Shown here: one piece after another, positions 26,159-35,060 of the stretch
How the letters are laid out: every line of letters begins with the position of its first letter
How positions within the stretch are numbered: the first letter of the stretch is position 1
Assembly (NCBI RefSeq): GCF_043235035.1
Contig: NZ_JAZAQF010000029.1
Span: 49,653 to 113,652 of the forward strand
Origin: CACIAM-69d sp001698445
Lineage (GTDB): Bacteria; Cyanobacteriota; Cyanobacteriia; CACIAM-69d
Length of the DNA stretch: 64,000 nucleotides
Reading direction: 5' to 3'
Notes under the pieces: generated by a model
Told to the model about the DNA's origin: nothing
The model's database searches: none
What the model saw: the letters and a program-made list of their open reading frames with translations, nothing else
Program-made: the position numbers and the translations under genes

Positions 26159-26905
26159 CTAATCCACCAACGACGGCGGGCGATCGGCATAGGGCAAGGG
26201 GTCGAACCCATGGGTTGGGCGTTCTCCACCGGGCGATCGACCGCCACCGCTGGGCAAGTCCGGCGTGGGGAACAGGGGTTCATACCAAACCTGGCGATAG
26301 ATCAACTCCAAACGACTGCCCACCTCGGTGAAATAGTCAATTTGCTGAGATTGCAGCACCACCAACACCCGAAACACCACCAAAGCCATAATCGCCACAA
26401 TCATGCCAAAGGCCGTGGTCAACAGGGCTTCACCGATCCCCGCAGCGGCGGCCGTGGCGGCCTTGGTGTCGCCGCCGCCACCAATATTCAAGTTATTGAA
26501 GGTGGCAATTAGCCCCGTCACCGTTCCCAGCAATCCCAGCAGGGGAGCAACGGCCACAATCGTCTCCAGCAATTTATCGCCCCGTCGCATTTTCACGAAC
26601 TCTCGTTCGGCGGCCGTTTCCAGCGCCAAATTAAACGTTTCTGGGGTGGGTTGTTTCAACATTAAGGGAGCCAACAAAAATCGCCCGATCGGGAGAGTTT
26701 GGGCCTCGCGAGCCGTGATCGCCGCATCCTGCAGGCTATACTTTGCTGCCGCCAATACGTCATGAACAATGCGATCTTCCTGGGCCATTAACCGCACCCA
26801 AAACACCGCCCGTTCCAGGGTCACGGCCACCGTCGCGATCGACATTCCCAGCAGGGGCCACATGACCGGTCCCCCTTTCACCAGCAAATCAAAAACCTGA
26901 GACAT
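26159..26905 (-). CDS. exbB: ExbB/TolQ/MotA-family proton channel
   Basis: The start is ATG at 26905 (MSQVFDLLVKGGPVMWPLLGMS), giving 248 residues; the frame continues 31 codons upstream but family members start here. Three membrane segments are visible: near the start, GDKLLETIVAVAPLLGLLGTVTGLI (about 112-140) and GIGEALLTTAFGMIVAIMALVVF (about 165-190). The last two are the conserved MotA/TolQ core lining the proton path. With the two ExbD proteins encoded downstream it forms a motor in the inner membrane. It is the first gene of the set and an AT-rich gap lies upstream. A TonB-like protein is encoded 6 kb away. Confidence 0.94.
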   Translation of the reverse strand: MSQVFDLLVKGGPVMWPLLGMSIATVAVTLERAVFWVRLMAQEDRIVHDVLAAAKYSLQDAAITAREAQTLPIGRFLLAPLMLKQPTPETFNLALETAAEREFVKMRRGDKLLETIVAVAPLLGLLGTVTGLIATFNNLNIGGGGDTKAATAAAAGIGEALLTTAFGMIVAIMALVVFRVLVVLQSQQIDYFTEVGSRLELIYRQVWYEPLFPTPDLPSGGGRSPGGERPTHGFDPLPYADRPPSLVD

Positions 26906-27359
26906 GGCCGCCCTAAAACCCAAAAGCGTTGTGATACCTAGCGTTGCCGATTCCCATTGATCCCGCTCGATCGCCCCCACCAGCCCCAAGAATCCCATTG
27001 GTCAGTCGATCAATGTCCTAACCGATCCCTGGGTAGCTGCAAGGTTCGATCGCACCCTTAACTCAAAACCATCGCCTGATCGGTTCAGTACAATGGCAGA
27101 GTCCGTAATCAATCACAAAATATCAGAAAATATCAATCATTCATCAGTTCATTCGGTCGTTGATTCACAGATCAATCAATTCACTGATGAACTCATAAAT
27201 TAATGGAAGAAAACAGAACAAGAAAAATCAGAAAATAAAAAATCAAGAAATCAGAAAATAAAAATAATCAGAGTTGATCCCAATTTCACAAATGCGGTTA
27301 TATTGATTCGTTAAATTCGCTGACAATTTCTCTGAAAATTCTTAGAAAGAGTTTTCTGT

Positions 27360-27387
27360 TTTTTCTAAAATATTTCTTTTAGAAAAA
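27360..27387. other. AT-rich perfect inverted repeat
   Basis: TTTTTCTAAAA (27360-27370) and TTTTAGAAAAA (27377-27387) are perfect 11-bp arms with a six-base loop. It lies in the AT-rich gap, 790 bp before pstS. No T-run follows; the role is unknown. Confidence 0.4.
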
Positions 27388-27761
27388 CTAGAATATGTTC
27401 TAACGTGCTTGCTAAGAACTAAATAGAAACTTTAGCAGCACTCGACTTTTTTAGAAAAACCCTGAAAAAACCTTAAATCCGCTTTGTCCTAAATCTGCGT
27501 CGATAGTCGCCTGTGAATTGCTGCTACCTTAGGCGGTTCTATCTTTCCGTGTAGAGTTTTAGCCTTGAATGCGAATATTGAGGGCTAATTGAGCACCTCT
27601 GTCAATCCATTTAAGCGTCCAAAGCTGTTTTTGATTGCTCCTGCCTAAAGTCAATCTTGTTTGAATTAAGAAAAGTTTAAGTATAATTAAATCTTTGAAT
27701 AAGACGCAAAATGCGCGATTCTTGATCACTTTGTTAGGGGTTCATAGTGAATCAGAATAAT

Positions 27762-27791
27762 TTTAATTTTTCTTTAACTCATTCTTAATTC
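27762..27791 (+). promoter_or_regulatory. Candidate Pho box upstream of pstS
   Basis: Three direct repeats of the form Py-TTAA-Py-Py-N lie exactly 11 bp apart: TTTAATTT (27762), TTTAACTC (27773) and CTTAATTC (27784). This matches the cyanobacterial Pho-box rule, 8-bp repeats with 3-bp spacers, bound by the PhoB-type regulator on phosphate starvation. It lies 384 bp before the pstS start, farther than usual, and the region is AT-rich, so chance is possible. Similar repeats on the other strand occur at 27663-27691 with spacing 11 and 10. Confidence 0.45.
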
Positions 27792-28174
27792 AATAGCAGA
27801 CTTCCAATAACCGATTTCCGAAATAATGAGGCTGCTAAGCCGGAATTTTTTAACAACTCCTTGAAGTTTGCTTGTCTCTGATCACCCACTTCAGACAGAC
27901 AAATGTTTAGTCGGTGATTCAATTGCCAGCAAATTTTCAATGAATCGCAAGCCAATCCAAGGCAATGTAGATGCTTTGTTGGCATCACACGAATAATGCA
28001 TCGATTCCGCACTGATTGAGTGCGGCCAAGGCCCTAGCCAGTAGCCTCAATAGCCAATGGCTTTAAGGTTCCGCTATTGGGCGAGAGCTTGAACATTGAC
28101 TGACGGCTGCGGGCTGGGTCTCGGGATGGGTTGCTGGTGTTCGTAATCAATCTTTGTGCTGGAGTGAAGTGTTT

Positions 28175-29152
28175 ATGATCTCTACGAAGTTGCGTCGTCG
28201 GAGCGCGATTTTGGCCGGAGCAGTGGCAGCGCTGGCAATTGTTACGAACTGGGGTACCCAAGCCGCTCAGTCCCAGAACAACACGATCGCCATTGATGGG
28301 TCGAGCACGGTGTTCCCCATTACGGAAGCGGTGGCCGAAGAGTTCCAAGCTTCCAAGCGGGGAGCTGTGCGGGTGACGGTTGGGATTTCGGGAACCGGCG
28401 GCGGGTTCAAGAAGTTCTGCAACGGTGAATTGGATATCAGCAACGCATCGCGGCCGATTAAGGAAAGCGAGCAACAGGCTTGCGCCGCCAAGGGAATTGA
28501 GTACGTGGAGTTGCCAGTTGCCTACGATGCGCTGACAGTGGTGGTGAACCCCCGCAACACTTGGGCCGCCAGCATGACCACCGCAGAATTGAAGGCCATG
28601 TGGGAAGGGGCTGCTGAAGGCAAAATTACGAAGTGGAGCCAAATTCGTCCTGGCTGGCCGGATGTGAAGTTCACGCTGTTTGGCCCCGGGGCAGATTCGG
28701 GCACGTTTGACTATTTCAATGAAGTGATTTTGGGCAAGGACACCAAGAGCCGCACGGACTACACGCCCAGCGAAGATGACAACGTGCTGGTGCAAGGTGT
28801 TTCGCGCGATCAAAATGCCTTGGGCTATTTCGGCTTTGCCTACTATGACCTGAACAAGAGCCGCGTGAAGGCGGTGGCCATTGACTCGGGCAAGGGCGCT
28901 GTGATGCCGACGGTGGGGGCGGTGAATGATGGAACCTATACGCCGCTGTCGCGCCCAATCTACATCTACGTGAAGAAGTCGGCTCTCGATCGCCCCGAGG
29001 TGCGGGAGTTTTCGGAGTTTTACCTGAAGAATGCGACTCGTCTGGTGCGGGAAGTGGACTACGTGCCGCTGCCGGATGCGGATTACCGGGCGGCAACCCA
29101 GCGCTTGAGCCAACGGGAAGTGGGCCGCAAGCCGCTGCGGGCGGGCCTGTAG
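28175..29152 (+). CDS. pstS: Phosphate-binding protein of the Pst transporter
   Basis: PstS captures phosphate outside the inner membrane and delivers it to PstCAB. The start ATG 28175 has GGAG ten bases upstream; the product has 325 residues. A signal peptide with KLRRRSAILAGAVAALAI precedes the mature start near AAQSQ. Phosphate-binding words are IDGSSTVFPI, GISGTGGGFKKF, SRPI and GPGADSGTFDYF. It is the first gene of pstSCAB. The AT-rich gap upstream contains a candidate Pho box. The protein belongs to the sphX/pstS group common in cyanobacteria. Confidence 0.96.
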   Translation: MISTKLRRRSAILAGAVAALAIVTNWGTQAAQSQNNTIAIDGSSTVFPITEAVAEEFQASKRGAVRVTVGISGTGGGFKKFCNGELDISNASRPIKESEQQACAAKGIEYVELPVAYDALTVVVNPRNTWAASMTTAELKAMWEGAAEGKITKWSQIRPGWPDVKFTLFGPGADSGTFDYFNEVILGKDTKSRTDYTPSEDDNVLVQGVSRDQNALGYFGFAYYDLNKSRVKAVAIDSGKGAVMPTVGAVNDGTYTPLSRPIYIYVKKSALDRPEVREFSEFYLKNATRLVREVDYVPLPDADYRAATQRLSQREVGRKPLRAGL

Positions 29153-29317
29153 TCCATACAGCAGGCGGCGCGGGGCAACGGTGGATCGATCGAGACCCCC
29201 TTGGGATTATTGCTTGATCGCGACGGTGGCCCGGCGCTTGAGCCAATCAAACTGAGTGAACTGGGGCAAGCGGTCTGCCAATGGGGTCGATCGCTTGCTC
29301 GTTTGATATCAAGACCT

Positions 29318-30244
29318 ATGGCTTTGCGAGATTCAACTCCCCTCAACCCTTGGCGGCGATCGCGCGATCGACAGCGCTGGACTGAACGGGCGATCGAACT
29401 GTTGCTGTTGCTGGCGGCCCTCTCTTCGATCGCCACCCTCATCGGCATTCTTTACGTTTTGGTGGGTGAATCCCTACAGTTTTTTCAGCAAGTTTCCCTT
29501 TGGGAATTCATTACTGGAACCCGCTGGACTCCCCTTTTTGGCGATCCCAAATATGGCATTTGGCCGCTGTTGTCCGGAACCTTAACGACCACCTTTGTGG
29601 CCTTGCTCATTGCCATTCCCTTTGGCACTGCGATCGCCATTTATTCCAGTGAATTTGCACCCGCCACGGTGCGCGAAATCCTAAAACCGCTGCTGGAATT
29701 ATTAGCCGGTGTGCCTAGCGTTGTTTATGGCTACTTTGCTCTATTGGTGGTCACGCCCCTATTGCAACAGGTGCTTCCTTGGCTCCCCGGTTTCAACATG
29801 ATCAGCGCAGGCGCAGTCATGGGGCTAGCCATTATTCCGCTGGTTAGTTCCATCAGCGAAGATGCCATGCAAGCCGTGCCCAATACCCTGCGCGAGGGAT
29901 CCTATGCCATGGGGGCAACCAAGCTACAAACGGCGTTGAAAGTGGTGTTTCCGTCGGCCATTTCTGGGATTATGTCCGCTTATATTTTGGGCACATCCCG
30001 CGCGTTGGGGGAAACCATGATCGTGACGATCGCGGCTGGGTTACAACCCACCCTCACCTTCAATCCCTTTGAGCAGGCTGCCACCATCACGGCCTACATT
30101 GTGCAGGTCAGCATGGGCGATTTGCCCCATGGCACTTTGCAATATCAAACCATTTTTGCCGCAGGATTAACGCTGGTTCTTTTAACCCTCATCCTGAACA
30201 TTATTGGTCACTTACTGACAAAACGTTATCGCGAGCGTTACTGA
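29318..30244 (+). CDS. pstC: Phosphate ABC transporter permease PstC
   Basis: From ATG 29318 the product has 308 residues with six membrane segments. The frame continues 39 codons upstream but the family start fits MALRDSTPLNPWRR. The inner-membrane permease loop is visible in EDAMQAVPNTLREGSYAMGATKLQTALKVVFPSAISGI, followed by SRALGETMIVTIAAG, which is the standard PstC ending. Together with PstA it makes the phosphate channel. It lies 165 bp after pstS; its TGA overlaps the ATG of pstA by one base. Confidence 0.95.
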   Translation: MALRDSTPLNPWRRSRDRQRWTERAIELLLLLAALSSIATLIGILYVLVGESLQFFQQVSLWEFITGTRWTPLFGDPKYGIWPLLSGTLTTTFVALLIAIPFGTAIAIYSSEFAPATVREILKPLLELLAGVPSVVYGYFALLVVTPLLQQVLPWLPGFNMISAGAVMGLAIIPLVSSISEDAMQAVPNTLREGSYAMGATKLQTALKVVFPSAISGIMSAYILGTSRALGETMIVTIAAGLQPTLTFNPFEQAATITAYIVQVSMGDLPHGTLQYQTIFAAGLTLVLLTLILNIIGHLLTKRYRERY

Positions 30245-31185
30245 TGTTAGCTGCCAAGTTTTCAGACCTAATTACACCACAACTGGGTCATCAACTCCAT
30301 CAACGCAAGCTGCTGAACCTGGGCTTTATGGTGATGGGTTTGGTGGCAATCTTGGTGGCACTGTTCACCCTGGCAGCCTTGATTATTCATATGGGCATGA
30401 GTGGCTGGCCAAGGCTCAGTACCTGGGAGTTTTTCACGGCTTTTGCCAGCCGCCGGCCAGAACGCGCCGGTATTTTAGCCGCCTGGGTTGGCAGTTTGTT
30501 GGTGATTTCAGTTACTGCCATTGTGGCAGTGCCGATCGGGGTGGCAGCGGGCATTTATTTGGAAGAATATGCTCGCAAAAATTGGCTTTCAGAACTGATT
30601 GAGGTGAACGTTACCAATTTGGCTGGAGTTCCCTCCATTATTTACGGACTTTTGGCCTTGGGCGTGTTTGTCTATGAGTTCAAGTTTGGGCGTAGCGTTT
30701 TAACGGCTGGTTGCACATTGGCGCTGTTGATTTTGCCGATCGTAATTGTGACCACGCGAGAGTCCTTGCGATCAATTCCGCAAATGATTCGCGAGGCGGC
30801 CTATGCGGTGGGAGCCACCCAATGGCAAGTGATTTGGCACCATGTTTTGCCCTACTCGATCGGGGGCATCTTGACGGGAACCATCATTGGTTTATCGCGA
30901 GCGATTGGTGAAACCTCCAGCTTGATTACGATTGGTGCTTTAACCTTTATTGCCTTTTTGCCTGAGTCTCCTTTTCAAGGCAAACCACCTTTTGTGTCCT
31001 GGGAATGGTTGAATTCTCCCTTCACCGTGATGCCGATCCAAATGTTCAACTGGGTTTCTCGGCCCAATCCTGAATTTCAGGTCAACGCGGCAGCGGCAGG
31101 CACAGTGCTAATGACCATGACTTTGCTGATGAATGGCTTTGCAATTTATCTACGCTATCGTCTGCGTCAAGGAATCAAATGGTAA
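30244..31185 (+). CDS. pstA: Phosphate ABC transporter permease PstA
   Basis: The 313-residue permease has six membrane segments and the EAA-type loop TTRESLRSIPQMIREAAYAVGATQWQVIWHHVLPYS, followed by GTIIGLSRAIGETSSLITIGA. It pairs with PstC. The start overlaps the pstC stop (ATGA) and its end overlaps the pstB start by seven bases, so translation is coupled across the three genes. It is a standard member of normal length. Confidence 0.96.
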   Translation: MLAAKFSDLITPQLGHQLHQRKLLNLGFMVMGLVAILVALFTLAALIIHMGMSGWPRLSTWEFFTAFASRRPERAGILAAWVGSLLVISVTAIVAVPIGVAAGIYLEEYARKNWLSELIEVNVTNLAGVPSIIYGLLALGVFVYEFKFGRSVLTAGCTLALLILPIVIVTTRESLRSIPQMIREAAYAVGATQWQVIWHHVLPYSIGGILTGTIIGLSRAIGETSSLITIGALTFIAFLPESPFQGKPPFVSWEWLNSPFTVMPIQMFNWVSRPNPEFQVNAAAAGTVLMTMTLLMNGFAIYLRYRLRQGIKW

Positions 31186-31982
31186 CCAGTGACTCACGAA
31201 ATATGCATCGATTTGATAGCCAATTCCCCATTAAGGCCGAAGTACGATCGCTGGATTTCTACTACGGCCAGTCCCAGGTGCTAAAAGATATCAACCTTGC
31301 GATTCCCGATCGGCAAATTACGGCCCTCATGGGGCCTTCGGGGTGCGGTAAAACAACCTTGCTGCGGTGTTTTAACCGAATGCATGACCTATATCCTAAC
31401 AATCGCTATCGGGGCGAAATTCTCTTAGATCAGCGACACAATATTCTCAGTCCCGCTATTGACCCGATCGAAGTGCGAATGCGAATTGGGATGGTTTTTC
31501 AAAAACCAAATCCTTTTCCAAAATCGGTTTATGAAAATGTAGCCTATGGCTTACGGGTTCAGGGGCGCACTCAGCGATCGGACTTGGATGAAAAGGTGGA
31601 AGCTGCTCTCAAATCAGCCGCCCTCTGGCATGAGGTGAAAGATCGCTTAAAGGAACCAGCTTTTAATCTTTCCGGTGGTCAACAACAGCGGCTTTGCATT
31701 GCTCGTGCCCTTGTAACAAACCCCGATTTAGTATTATTTGATGAGCCAACTTCTGCGTTAGATCCAATGTCCACGGCCCATATTGAAGAATTAATGCGGC
31801 AACTGAAAGCTCAAGTCACGATTTTAATTGTGACCCATAGCTTGCAGCAGGCGGCACGATTTTCAGACTATGCCGCTTTTATGTATTTGGGAAAACTCGT
31901 AGAGTTTCAAAGAACCACAAAGCTCTTTGCTGAACCACAAGATCCACTTACCCAATCCTATTTGTCAGGTAGCGTTGGCTAA
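31179..31982 (+). CDS. pstB: Phosphate ABC transporter ATPase PstB
   Basis: The 267-residue ATPase has Walker A GPSGCGKT, the PstB-specific LLRCFNRMHDL and MVFQKPNPFPKSVYENVAYG, signature LSGGQQQRLCIARAL, Walker B LVLFDEPTSALDP and the switch His in IVTHSLQQAARFSDYAAFMYLG. It drives phosphate uptake through PstCA. An internal ATG at 31203 (MHRFDSQF) is a possible start, but the first ATG overlaps pstA in the usual way. No phoU gene follows; repeats and a TonB-like gene come next. Confidence 0.96.
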   Translation: MVTSDSRNMHRFDSQFPIKAEVRSLDFYYGQSQVLKDINLAIPDRQITALMGPSGCGKTTLLRCFNRMHDLYPNNRYRGEILLDQRHNILSPAIDPIEVRMRIGMVFQKPNPFPKSVYENVAYGLRVQGRTQRSDLDEKVEAALKSAALWHEVKDRLKEPAFNLSGGQQQRLCIARALVTNPDLVLFDEPTSALDPMSTAHIEELMRQLKAQVTILIVTHSLQQAARFSDYAAFMYLGKLVEFQRTTKLFAEPQDPLTQSYLSGSVG

Positions 31983-32024
31983 GAAATTTCAAAATTTGAA
32001 CCATTTATAGACCAGTTGCTGACT

Positions 32025-32088
32025 TTAATTGTTGTGAATTTTGATTGTTGTGAATTTTGATTGTTGCGAATTTTGATTGTTGTCGCTT
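32025..32088. repeat. Tandem repeat, four 16-bp units
   Basis: Units of the form TTGATTGTTGTGAATT repeat at 32025, 32041, 32057 and 32073, with one or a few changes per unit; the last is diverged. It lies between pstB and the TonB-like gene. A minus-strand open frame across it is an artefact of the repeat. Confidence 0.8.
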
Positions 32089-32169
32089 TTGCTTTTACTT
32101 TTGCTTTTGACCTTGACTTTGATTGCGATTTAAACCTGTTGCCATTACTCGCTTGGACGATCGCCTCCC

Positions 32170-33096
32170 ATGGGTTCTTCACCAATGCTGAACTTTAAAC
32201 TTGACTCCTTACCCTGGGCTGCCAACCAGTGGAAACAGATTCAGCGATCGATTCCTTATCTGCTGAACCTTTGCAATCGGCCATTGCTGTTTGTGGCGAT
32301 CGGGCTGCATGTGGTGGTTTTGATGTTGCCCACACCCGATCGCACTGAAACCGAAAAACAGCCCCCCAAGGAAGTGATTAAGGTTTCCCAATTGAGCGCC
32401 GCCCCCCCAAAACCGAAGCCTCAAAAACCCAAAAACGCCAAGCCCAAACCCCCAAAACCCAAACCCCAAAAGCCTAAAGCCGCGCCCCCCAGGCGATCGC
32501 CCGCGTTGGTAGCCACGCCGCCAAAACCCAAACCCAAGCCCACGGAACCAGCCAAACCCACCCCCACCGAAAAGCCCGAACCCACCCCCAAACCCGATCC
32601 CCAAGGCGAAGATCCCTTAGCCAATACGCCACCGGTCAACACGCCCCCTGCGAATCAGGCGGATGGCGACAGCACCGGCAGCGGCAAGGGATTGGTGGAT
32701 GAATTAAGCAAAGAAATCCTGGCTAAATTGCTGGAAAGTGGCACCAATGATGAGACCACGCTTCAGGAATTTATGGCCAGTATTCCTGAAACTATTCCTG
32801 AGGGAATTTATGGGGATTTTGTGGGAGCCGATGGCCAAATTTTGGTCGATCGCGGGGCCTTTGCCTCGTTGGCGATTCCTCAAATGTCTGCCAGTGCTGC
32901 TTATTTGGATTACATTGAGCCAACCCTATCGCAAAAACTGGGATTTGAAGTCACGGAAATGGATCCCAACTACGGCGGATCCAAATTGTTCATGGCTAAA
33001 AATACCGGTGGGATTACTTTCTTTTTCAGCCTGGTGAAGCTGACCAATAGCAGTGGCGCTTTTATGGTGCTTTGGAAAACGGATCCGAGAACCTAG
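32170..33096 (+). CDS. TonB-like envelope protein with Pro/Lys-rich linker
   Basis: The 308-residue product has an N-terminal cytoplasmic part, one membrane segment (about 38-54, PLLFVAIGLHVVVLML), a long Lys/Pro-rich linker (about 75-150, many KPKP and PPKP words), and a compact C-terminal domain (about 185-308) that I do not recognise. The layout is that of TonB: membrane anchor, rigid periplasm-spanning linker, C-terminal domain. The linker could cross the periplasm to reach the outer membrane and be driven by the ExbB-ExbD motor encoded at 25-27 kb. The C-terminal TonB fold cannot be confirmed by eye. The start ATG 32170 or 32185. Confidence 0.75.
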   Translation: MGSSPMLNFKLDSLPWAANQWKQIQRSIPYLLNLCNRPLLFVAIGLHVVVLMLPTPDRTETEKQPPKEVIKVSQLSAAPPKPKPQKPKNAKPKPPKPKPQKPKAAPPRRSPALVATPPKPKPKPTEPAKPTPTEKPEPTPKPDPQGEDPLANTPPVNTPPANQADGDSTGSGKGLVDELSKEILAKLLESGTNDETTLQEFMASIPETIPEGIYGDFVGADGQILVDRGAFASLAIPQMSASAAYLDYIEPTLSQKLGFEVTEMDPNYGGSKLFMAKNTGGITFFFSLVKLTNSSGAFMVLWKTDPRT

Positions 33097-33149
33097 GAAA
33101 ATCTGGGCTGAAGTTTCAGATCACTGAAGGCTAGATCAGCGGCACTTGA

Positions 33150-34109
33150 TTAAAGACGTTCAATCAAAATGGGCGGTGATTGGTGGCGTTGGGGCGCTTT
33201 GGCATCTTCAACTGAAATGGCCAACGCCTTGACATATTCAAGATCTAAAAAAGCCTTTGGTAACACTAGATTTTGAACCCGATCGCTCGGTTGATTCACC
33301 GAAAACACATGGGTCAAGATGGCGTTTTTATGATCCGTCGTGAACGGAGCCTGGGGATCCACCACCGTCCAGAGCACATAGACCTTGCCCGGTGCGAGGG
33401 GCGGCAATTGATCCACTCGCAAACGACCGACCATCCGGGACGGATCAACCTCGATCGCCACCGCTGCGCTGGTTCGGCCAGGGGGCGATTCCTGATTAGC
33501 GGTGCGCAACACCACCACGATCGGGCGGCCGGGCGCTTGGGCCTGTTGGGTTTGCAACGATCGCCACAACCACCAATTACTCGCCGTCAAGGCCGCAATG
33601 ATCACCACCGCTGCCCAACCGGCCCGTTGGGCCCAACGAGGCAGTTGCTGGACTTCTGCCCACCAGGTCGATCGGGTCGATCGGGTAAAGGGAGGCGATG
33701 GTAAAGCCGACTCCGATGTTGTGGATAATGCCAATGGCTCCGGTGGTGCAGAGTCCAGCGATCGAGCCGCTGGGTCAGCTTCCGCCAAAATGCGCGATCG
33801 CAAGGCAGCAGCAGGCTGCACGGGCGCAGGCAAGTTCACCAAGTCCCAACTGGTTTGCAGTTCTTGCAAGGTTTGTTGAATCGCCGCTTCATCCCACCGT
33901 TGGGCCAGGGCGGCCGCCTCATCCGGATCCAAATCATTCAACACATAGCCCGCCAACAACCAATCCACCTCGGTCGGCGCAATCGGCTCCAAGGCGCGAT
34001 CAGCTGCGTCGGTATTGACCAACGGCTCAACGGTGGGGGCTGGCTCAGGCGCGGGGGTGAAACCATCAGAATTGGGGGGAAGGATGGGAGAACTCATGGG
34101 GCTAGGCAT
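33150..34109 (-). CDS. Anti-sigma factor, RskA-like
   Basis: A 319-residue protein with a cytoplasmic N-terminal domain (about 44-110) carrying VDWLLAGYVLNDLDPDEAAALAQRW, the start of an anti-sigma helix bundle. There is a Pro/Ser-rich linker, one membrane segment (about 167-188, AGWAAVVIIAALTASNWWLW), and an extracytoplasmic RskA-type domain (about 200-319) with GRLRVDQLPPLAPGKVYVLWTV. It should hold the sigma factor encoded just upstream inactive until an envelope signal arrives. The two genes overlap by eight bases, so translation is coupled. No zinc-binding HxxxCxxC motif is seen. Confidence 0.88.
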   Translation of the reverse strand: MPSPMSSPILPPNSDGFTPAPEPAPTVEPLVNTDAADRALEPIAPTEVDWLLAGYVLNDLDPDEAAALAQRWDEAAIQQTLQELQTSWDLVNLPAPVQPAAALRSRILAEADPAARSLDSAPPEPLALSTTSESALPSPPFTRSTRSTWWAEVQQLPRWAQRAGWAAVVIIAALTASNWWLWRSLQTQQAQAPGRPIVVVLRTANQESPPGRTSAAVAIEVDPSRMVGRLRVDQLPPLAPGKVYVLWTVVDPQAPFTTDHKNAILTHVFSVNQPSDRVQNLVLPKAFLDLEYVKALAISVEDAKAPQRHQSPPILIERL

Positions 34110-34737
34110 CCTCCACAGCGGGCTGCAAGGTTTGGCGCAGCTTCAGCAATCCCCGTCGGGCCCAAGCTTTGACCGTTCCGAGGGGAAGACCAAGGCGCTC
34201 GGCAATGGCCGACTGGCTCAGGCCGTCGCTGTAGGCTAACTGCAAAACTTGGCGCTGATTTTCAGACAGTTGGGCCAGAGCCGCACGCACCTGGGCCGCC
34301 GTCTCGGCTTGATCCAGTGACTCCGCCAACAGATCCGGCGGTTGAGCAATGGCCTGTTGTTGTTCCGTTTGCCAAGTTTCCAGGGAAGCCCGCGCCCGGC
34401 GTTGGGCCCGCAGCCGATCGAGGCCGCGCGATCGCGTCAAAATTGCCAAAAATGTGCGCAAGGATCCCCGATCGGGGTCATAGGCACTGCGCCCAAGTTG
34501 CAAAAAGATTTCCTGAGTTAAATCTTCCGCATCTTGCACATTACCCAACAATCGCAGGGCGATCGCATAGACCACCCCCACATGGCGATCGTAGAGCTGC
34601 CCCAAGGCGGCCCGCTCCCCCCGTCGCAGAGCCTGCCACAGAACCGCATCACTCGGCTCGGGCGGGTCCACAACTCGACTTTTTTCCTCCGCTGCCCAAT
34701 CTGGGCCGGAGCCAAGCTCAGGGGATTGGGCATCCAT
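34102..34737 (-). CDS. ECF-type RNA polymerase sigma factor
   Basis: Started at ATG 34737, the product has 211 residues; a GTG at 34803 is possible. Region 2 is seen in GQLYDRHVGVVYAIALRLLGNVQDAEDLTQEIFLQL (about 50-86) and region 4 in ALAQLSENQRQVLQLAYSDGLSQSAIAERLGLPLGTVKAWARRGLLKLRQ (about 150-200), including the helix-turn-helix. Regions 1 and 3 are absent, as in ECF sigma factors. It overlaps the downstream anti-sigma gene. It probably directs an envelope stress regulon; the CHRD-protein gene next to it may be a target, which is inference. Confidence 0.93.
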   Translation of the reverse strand: MDAQSPELGSGPDWAAEEKSRVVDPPEPSDAVLWQALRRGERAALGQLYDRHVGVVYAIALRLLGNVQDAEDLTQEIFLQLGRSAYDPDRGSLRTFLAILTRSRGLDRLRAQRRARASLETWQTEQQQAIAQPPDLLAESLDQAETAAQVRAALAQLSENQRQVLQLAYSDGLSQSAIAERLGLPLGTVKAWARRGLLKLRQTLQPAVEDA

Positions 34738-35060
34738 AGGCAATGGCGGTGGATCTGGCTGTCTCGATACCGGCAATCCTGAGCCTCTGAGGACTGGGGT
34801 CACGGGCGACGCATCGGTCTGCTAATGCTGTTGGCACTCTCCCCGCCACAGGCAGCTCGAGAATTGCAAACCCACAGACTGAAGCCAAGAACCTCGCGGC
34901 CAATTGCAGCCTAGCACGCTCCAAAAGCACGGAGTTTCAGACCCTAACTTTCTGCAATTTCCCGATGCATTCTAGCCGGCGGCCGGCTCCCCGTCGATTG
35001 ATCACGGGGAGTCCGTCAACCCCAAAGCTGAGCGCCTTCGTGCTTCAGCCAAGGGAGAAG
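34738..35060. other. Intergenic region upstream of the sigma factor gene
   Basis: A 323-bp gap between the CHRD-protein gene end and the sigma factor gene start, both on the minus strand. It should hold the promoter of the sigma/anti-sigma operon. I see no recognisable ECF-type -35 (GGAAC) match with confidence. Confidence 0.4.

Larger units (their letters stand above)
26906..28174. other. AT-rich intergenic region between exbB and pstS
   Basis: About 1.27 kb without a supported gene and clearly richer in A and T than its surroundings. It holds repeated words such as AAATCAGAAAATAAAA near 27225-27262, a long AT hairpin at 27360-27387 and TTAA-rich direct repeats near 27663-27691 and 27762-27791. 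A 75-codon frame on the minus strand (27785-28012) overlaps the candidate Pho box and is not believed. Confidence 0.55.

Noticed and set aside
27785..28012. 75-codon minus-strand frame before pstS
   Set aside because: It overlaps the candidate Pho box, lies in low-complexity AT-rich DNA and has no known motif.
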